This document shows, piece after piece, positions 58,188 to 64,000 of a DNA stretch of 64,000 bases (position 1 is its first letter; every line of letters begins with the position of its first letter). Source of the DNA: Flavobacteriales bacterium UBA6772 (GTDB lineage Bacteria; Bacteroidota; Bacteroidia; Flavobacteriales; Flavobacteriaceae); NCBI GenBank assembly GCA_905181765.1, contig CAJIYW010000004.1:1-64000 (forward strand). The letters run 5' to 3'. The translations under genes and the position numbers were made by a program. The notes under the pieces were generated by a model that saw only the letters and a list, made by a program, of their open reading frames with translations, did no database searches and had not been told where the DNA came from.

Positions 58188-61100
58188 ATGAAATATCATT
58201 TTTTTAAAAAAGAGATGCTTTCTTTGTGTTTTTTCTTTGTTGCACTTCCTTTTTTATCGCAACAAACAATTGCGAATGCAACAGATATAACTAGCTATAA
58301 TTCTGGCTTAAACTTATACAACACAAAAGCGTATGCTGCTGCTCAAAAGACGTTTTACACATTTAGTAAAACTAAAAATATTGGTTCTAATTTAAAAGCA
58401 GATGCTTTATACTATGAGTCAATGTGTGCCATAAAACTAAATCAGCCAGATGCAGATAAAAAAGTGCTTTCGTTTGTGGAAAACCATCCAAATAGCAACA
58501 AAAAAAATGCTGCTTTTTTTACTGTTGGAACCTATTATTTTGCGAATAAAAAAGCTGCTTATGCTCTAAAATGGTTTCAAAAAGTAGCTATTGATGAACT
58601 TTCTAATGAAGACCAAAAAGAGTTAAATTTTAAAATGGGTTATTGTTTTTTAACTACCAATAATTTAACTTTAGCCAATAAGCGTTTTCTACCATTAATT
58701 AATGATGCTAAATATGGAAATGATTCTCGATATTATTATGGTTTTATAGCCTATAAATTAGAGGATTATGATATAGCAGAATCTACATTAAAAGAAATTG
58801 CAGACAATGAATCTTACCGAGCAGAAATTTCTTATTATTTATTAGATATTAGTTTTAAAGTTGGAAATTTTGAACGTTGCATAAAAGTTGGATTAAAATT
58901 ATTTTCAACAATAGAAAAAAAATTAAAATCTGATGTCTCTAAAATTATTGGTGAAAGCTACTTCAATCTAAAAGAATATGAAGTTGCAATACCATATTTA
59001 AAAGGTTATCAAGGAATTAAAGGAAAATGGAATAATACAGATTTTTATCAATTAGGATATGCATATTACAAGCAAAAAGATTTCGAAAATGCAGTAAGTA
59101 ATTTTAATAAAATTATTGATGAGAAAAATACTGTTTCTCAAAATGCGTATTATCACTTAGGTGAATGCTATCTGCGCTTAGATAAGAAAGCAGCCGCATT
59201 AAATGCTTTTAGATCTGCGGCAGAAATGAGTTTTAACAAGAGCTTGCAACAAGATGCAGCATTAAATTATGCCAAATTAAGTTATGAAGAAGGAAATCCT
59301 TTTGAAGCTGTAGCTAAAGTTTTACAAGATTATTTGAAAAAATATCCGACATCCAAAGAATATGCTAAAATTAATGAATTACTAGTTTCTTCATTTCTAA
59401 ATGAGCAAGATTACAAAGGAGCTCTGCAATTTTTATCACAAAAAAAGTCCAAAGAAAATACCGCATTTAGACAAGAGGTTTCTTTGTATCGCGGCATTCA
59501 ACTCTTTAATGAAAACAACTATAAAGAAGCTTTGATACTATTTGTTGAAGGAAAAAAATCTAAAACTATTGAAATCAATCAAAAGTGCAAGTATTGGGAA
59601 GCTGAAACTATTTATATGTTGCAAGACTATCAAACTGCTTTAACAAAATTCAGCACTTTAAGTGCTTTGGTAAAACAGGATGCAATAGACACTTTTCTCT
59701 TACTAGATTATAATATTGGTTATTGCCATTTTAAATTAAAAGAATATACTAAGGCATCCAACGCTTTTGAAATGTTTCTAAAAAAAGGTGCAATTCTAGA
59801 TGGTATAAAATATGATGCATTTACACGATTAGGGGATAGTTATTATGCGACAACAAATTATAAAAAAGCAATTATTGCCTATGAAAAAGTAACAGATAAT
59901 TTTGGTATTGGTACAGATTATGCGACATATCAAATAGGAATGAGTTATGGTTTTATAAATGAATATGAAGCAAAAATAATTGCGCTTAAAAAAGTAAATA
60001 GTGCATTTCCTATTTCAAACTTAAAAGATGACGCTTTGTATCAGCTAGGGAATACCTACTCAGAACTTAAAGATTCTAAAAATGCACATATTGCCTATAA
60101 TAGGCTTGCAAAGAAACACCCTAAAAGCATCTTCTTATCTAGAGCGTTATTAAGGCAGGGTTTGCTTTACTTTAACAACAACGCTTACAAAGAATCTTTA
60201 ATAAAGTACAAAATGGTAGTGGCGAAATTCCCTAATTCTCCTGATGCTTTAGAAGCGGTTACCAATGCAAGAAAAGTGTATATAGAAGAAGGTAATTTAA
60301 ACGATATATTTACATGGATAACTACTTTATCGTTTATAAATAGTACCAATGCACAATTAGAGAATACTACATTTGCAGTAGCAGAAAAAAAATATTTAGA
60401 TGATAAGAATGCAAAAAAAACTATAAAAAGTCTTAAAAAATACAATACCGAATTCCCTGAAGGAAGTTATAAAATAAAAGCACATTATTATTTAGCCAGA
60501 TGTGCTTTTTAAAGAAAAGTTATTTCAAGAAGCAATTCCCTATTATACTTTTATTATTGAAGAAAAACGTTCTGATTATTCTGAAAACTCTCTAAATAAA
60601 TTATCTCAAATCTATTTAAATAAAGACGACTTTAAAAATGCGCTTCCAATTTTAAAAAGATTAGAAGAAGAAGCATATATTTCTGAGAATATTCTTTTTG
60701 CGCAAAGTAATTTAATGAAAGGTACTTATGAAACAGAAGCCTATGAACTTGCAATTACGTATGCTGAAAAAATATTAAGAAAAGATAAAATAAGCAATAG
60801 ATTAGAGCACGATGCTAAAAAAATAATTGCGAGAGCCTCTATTAAAAATAATGATTTTATTAGCGCTGAAAAATATTATATTGAAATAGAAAAAACTGCA
60901 GATGGTGAACTTAAAGCAGAAGCTTTATATTACAATGCATTTTTCAAAAATCAGCAAAAAGAATATGAAGTATCTAATAAAGTTGTTCAAGAATTAATTG
61001 CAAAATATACTGCTTACAAATATTGGGCTGTAAAAAGTTACGTAATAATGGGTAAAAATTATTATGCTTTAAATGATGTCTATCAGGCTAATTTTGTTTT

Positions 61101-61227
61101 GGAAAATGTAATAAAAAACTTTAAAGAATTTAAAGATATTATAGAAGACGCTAAAACTGCACTAAACACGATAAAACAAAACGAAGCCAAAAAAAATAAT
61201 TCAGTAACTCCGCAAAAAAAGAAATAA
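58188..61227 (+). pseudogene. Large periplasmic TPR protein, single frameshift
   Basis: Two frames (58188-60512 and 60502-61227) make one protein of about 1,013 residues. It has a signal peptide (ALPFLSQQ) and then about 20 tetratricopeptide-like repeats, for example YYGFIAYKLEDYDIAESTL, FYQLGYAYYKQKDFENAVSNF and YQLGNTYSELKDSKNAHIAY. The break is in a T run (60506-60510); removing one T gives YYLARCAFKEKLFQEAIPYY. Such proteins typically sit in the periplasm as scaffolds and occur next to barrel proteins in Flavobacteria. It is followed, overlapping by one base, by the barrel gene. An inactivating mutation in so conserved a gene would be surprising, so a sequencing error is the better explanation. 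Confidence 0.85.
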
Positions 61228-62990
61228 TGAGAAAATGCTTTTTCCTTTATAGTATTTTAATAGTAGTTTTTTCTTCAAATGCTCAAGAAAAAAAGAAAGA
61301 TACAATTATAAAAACTGAGATTGTAAATGTAATTACGAAGTATAATCCTAAAATTTCAGATGCAAAAAAAATAAGAAATAATCCAAAGGTAATTCTACTA
61401 AAAAAAAGCAACAAGAAAAAATTAAAATATACCATTTTCTCTGCTCCTGTTGCTTCTACATTTATTCCTAAAACAGGAGTTGTAAAAGGCATTAATATTG
61501 GCGTAAAAGAAAGAATTTACAATAACTATTTAGCAGTTGGCTATGGTAATTACGCGAGTCCTTATGCAGAACTATTTATCCATAAGAACACTCGTTTTAA
61601 TAATGATTTTGGCATCTCATACTAAATATAGTGCATCCAAAGAAAATATTAATAAAACTAGTTTAAATAGCACTTTTTCAAATTTTAGTATGGCAACTTT
61701 CTTCAAACAACAAGAAAGATATTTTGATTGGAAAGTACGTTTAGATGCAACACAAAATAATTATAATTGGTATGGTTTACCAACGGATAAAGCTTTTACA
61801 GATAATACGATAAAAAGTATTAATGAAGCACAAAAACATACACATTTAAAGTTGGAAGGAGCTTTAGTTTTCATGATTCTTATATAGATTTTAGTAAAAT
61901 TTCTGTTTCTCACTTTACTGATAAGTTTAATAGTTCGGAAACACTTGTGAATTTTGAGACAAAATTAGATTTTCCTTTAGACAGATTAAGTGCTAATTTA
62001 AATGATATTTCAATACTTACCGGAATAGACTTTTTAAAAGGTGGTTTCCAAAATAATTATGCAAATTCTAGTGAAATTGACTATAATATAATAACTGCAA
62101 AAATAATTCCTAATTACAAAGCAGAATATTTAGGCGTTTCCTTAAATATAAGTTTAAGAGCCTTTATCTCTTTAGACATAGAAAATGATGTTACTAACTT
62201 TTTTATGTTTCCTAACTTACTTTTACAAACGAGTATTTTAAAGAAGTATATAAATGGATATGCTGGTTTTTCAGGAGATTTAGAAACCAATACATACCAG
62301 AAATTTACAGAAGTAAATCCGTATGTTTCACCAACTTTATTCATAACTCAAACTGTACAATCATCAAATTTATATATTGGTTTCAAGGGAAATATTACAC
62401 GAAACCTTAACTACAATATAAAGGCAAGTGTTACAAAAGAAGAAGACAAACCTTTATTTTTAAGAAATAACTCTAAATCTAACGGCATTGCAACTATTTC
62501 CGATGGAGAACCTTTAAAAGGTTATGAATATGGAAACTCTTTTAGTATTTATTATGATGATGTAAATACCACCTCTATTTTTGCAGAAATAGAATATCGT
62601 TTTGATAAAACCTTAACTTTTGCTACACAAATTAAATATGACAATTATACAACTACAACAGCACTAGAAAACTGGAATCTCCCGGGTTTAAAAGCTTCCT
62701 TTTTAGCAAAATTTAAAAGTAAAAAATGGTACGCTACTTCAAATATTTATTATAACAGTGAGCGCAAAGATGCGCTGTATGCTGCGAAATTTCCATCAAG
62801 CATAAATGGTGTAAAGACAGTATCTTCTTTTGCGGATGTTAACTTAAACGGTGGGTATCATTTTAATGATAAATTTTCTGCTTTTTTACAATTAAACAAT
62901 GTGTTAAATACAAATTACCAACGTTTTTCAAATTTTGACACGCAAGGGTTTCAAGCTTTAGCTGGACTTACTTACAAGTTTGATTTTTAA
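61227..62990 (+). pseudogene. TonB-dependent-receptor-like outer membrane barrel protein, two frameshifts
   Basis: Three frames (61227-61625, to 61887, then to 62990) form one protein of about 585 residues. The N-terminus has a signal peptide (VVFSSNAQ) and IVNVITKYNPKISDAKKI. It is followed by beta-barrel strands (NYLAVGYGNYASPYAELF, YSASKENINKTSLNST, FHDSYIDFSKISVSHF). The C-terminus is typical for TonB-dependent receptors: FSAFLQLNNVLNTNYQRF and a last strand ending TYKFDF. The breaks are around 61615-61620 and at a T run near 61863. The first ATG overlaps the TPR gene stop. No complete plug domain is visible, so a transport function is not certain. Confidence 0.8.
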
Positions 62991-63074
62991 TTTTATTAAA
63001 AAAAATCTAGAAATATAAAGAAAGAGCTTTCTCATTTCATTTTTGTAGTTTTATAAAAATAAATTTTTACAATT

Positions 63075-64000
63075 ATGAAAAAAATACTATTCTTAATTTT
63101 TGTCTCTTTTTTTGTTAGTTCGTGCAACACCAAATCAAACCAAAAAGTAACTCAGCATTTTTCTTCTGAAGAAAGAATAGATTCTACAAATATCAAAAGT
63201 TTATTTAATAGCGTATTAAAAGATGGTAAATCCTTTGAATGGTTAAGAGATTTAACTCAGAATATTGGCGGTAGATTGTCAGGTTCGCCAGAGGCAGCTA
63301 AAGCTGTTGTTTGGGGAGAGAAATTAATGAATACAATTGGTTTAGACTCTGTTTGGCTTCAGCCCGTAATGGTGCCACATTGGGTTCGGGGAGAAAAAGA
63401 AATTGCAATGTATTCTGTAAACGGAATACAAAAAAACGTACCAATTTGTGCTTTAGGTTTTTCTATAGCAACACCTAAAACAGGCGTTTTAGCTGAAGTT
63501 ATAGAAGTAAAATCTCTAGAAGAAGCAAAGGCTCTAGGTGAAAAAATGAAAGGCAAAATTGTATTCTTCAACAGGTCTTTTGATAACACTTTAATTAATA
63601 CATTTAGTGCTTATGGAGGTTGTGTAGATCAAAGAGTGCAAGGTGCTGCGATTTGTGGGGCATTTGGAGCTAAAGGTGTAATTGTGCGCTCTATGACTAA
63701 TTCCGTAGATGATTTTCCACATACAGGAACCATGACGTATAATGATTTACCACAAGAACAATACATTCCTGCTGCCGCAATTAGCAGTAAGGCAGCAAAT
63801 ATACTAAGTGCAGATTTAAAGAAAAATCCGACTTTAAAATTCTACTTTAAACAAGACTGTAAAACGCTTCAAGACGCACCTTCTTTTAATGTTGTTGGTG
63901 AAATTAGAGGAATAGAGACGCCAGAAAATATTTTTGTTGTTGGTGGCCATTTAGATTCCTGGGATTTGGGAGAAGGAGCTCATGATGATGGCACAGGTAT
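63075..64000 (+). CDS. M28-family metallopeptidase, lipoprotein (cut by the window edge)
   Basis: Starts at the ATG at 63075 and runs open to the end of the window (about 308 codons seen). A lipobox ends near VSSCN. An N-terminal helical region has LRDLTQNIGGRLSGSPEA. A PA-like insert follows (AKGVIVRSM, IPAAAISSKAA), then the start of the peptidase core, GGHLDSWDLGEGAHDDG, which holds the first zinc ligands (His, Asp). This resembles carboxypeptidase-Q-like M28 enzymes of Flavobacteria. The C-terminal half with the remaining ligands is outside the window. An 84-base AT-rich gap separates it from the barrel gene. Confidence 0.88.
   Translation, partial: MKKILFLIFVSFFVSSCNTKSNQKVTQHFSSEERIDSTNIKSLFNSVLKDGKSFEWLRDLTQNIGGRLSGSPEAAKAVVWGEKLMNTIGLDSVWLQPVMVPHWVRGEKEIAMYSVNGIQKNVPICALGFSIATPKTGVLAEVIEVKSLEEAKALGEKMKGKIVFFNRSFDNTLINTFSAYGGCVDQRVQGAAICGAFGAKGVIVRSMTNSVDDFPHTGTMTYNDLPQEQYIPAAAISSKAANILSADLKKNPTLKFYFKQDCKTLQDAPSFNVVGEIRGIETPENIFVVGGHLDSWDLGEGAHDDGTG

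Noticed and set aside
1..64000. CRISPR arrays, tRNA or rRNA genes, integrases or phage genes
   Set aside because: No regularly spaced repeats, no tRNA-like cloverleaf and no recognisable integrase or phage protein were seen on either strand.

Overview
The window is AT-rich DNA that fits a marine member of the Flavobacteriaceae (Bacteroidetes). The signs are SusC/SusD pairs, three hybrid two-component regulators (HTCS), type IX secretion (T9SS) sorting tails, TAnnTTTG-like promoter boxes and a flavobacterial-looking set of envelope genes. No rRNA, tRNA, CRISPR array, transposase or phage gene was recognised. All assignments come from reading translations and motifs by eye; no database search was run.

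Layout. (1) 0-18.2 kb, minus strand: an HTCS, an S1 sulfatase, a penicillin-acylase-family hydrolase, gene remnants, a free-standing GH10 xylanase, a second sulfatase (frameshifted), and a SusD/SusC pair whose susC is frameshifted. A divergent HTCS (18.4-22.6 kb, plus strand) faces that susC. (2) 22.7-31.9 kb, minus strand: a compact operon that, in transcription order, encodes an S1 sulfatase-GH10 fusion, a GH3, two S1 sulfatases, an esterase and a small secreted protein. A third HTCS (32.4-36.6 kb) lies upstream. (3) 36.7-50.8 kb, minus strand: a second SusC/SusD pair, followed by a second copy of the fusion and the GH3, a truncated sulfatase, a CBM/T9SS protein, a paralogue of the small secreted protein, and a GH5-CBM-T9SS enzyme. 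Several of these carry single-base frameshifts. (4) 51-64 kb: ordinary chromosomal genes, namely DUF983, a persulfide-dioxygenase-like MBL/rhodanese protein, a sterol-desaturase-family hydroxylase, two glycosyltransferases flanking a 2OG-Fe(II) oxygenase, an FtsE-like ATPase, a TPR protein, an outer-membrane barrel protein, and an M28 peptidase cut by the window edge.

How it works together (inference). Regions 1-3 look like one large polysaccharide utilization locus for a sulfated, xylose-containing polysaccharide. Surface GH10/GH5 enzymes and CBM proteins would cut and bind the chain, SusCD would import oligosaccharides, and the sulfatases, GH3 enzymes and esterase would strip them to monomers. 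The HTCS proteins would sense the products. The most unusual element is the two-copy S1 sulfatase-GH10 fusion, which would put desulfation and chain cleavage in one polypeptide. The GH10 half is divergent at the normally conserved substrate-binding segment.

Caution. About twenty one-base frameshifts are visible, many in homopolymer runs. They affect probable core genes (TPR and barrel proteins) as well as the polysaccharide locus, so some or most may be assembly errors rather than true gene decay.
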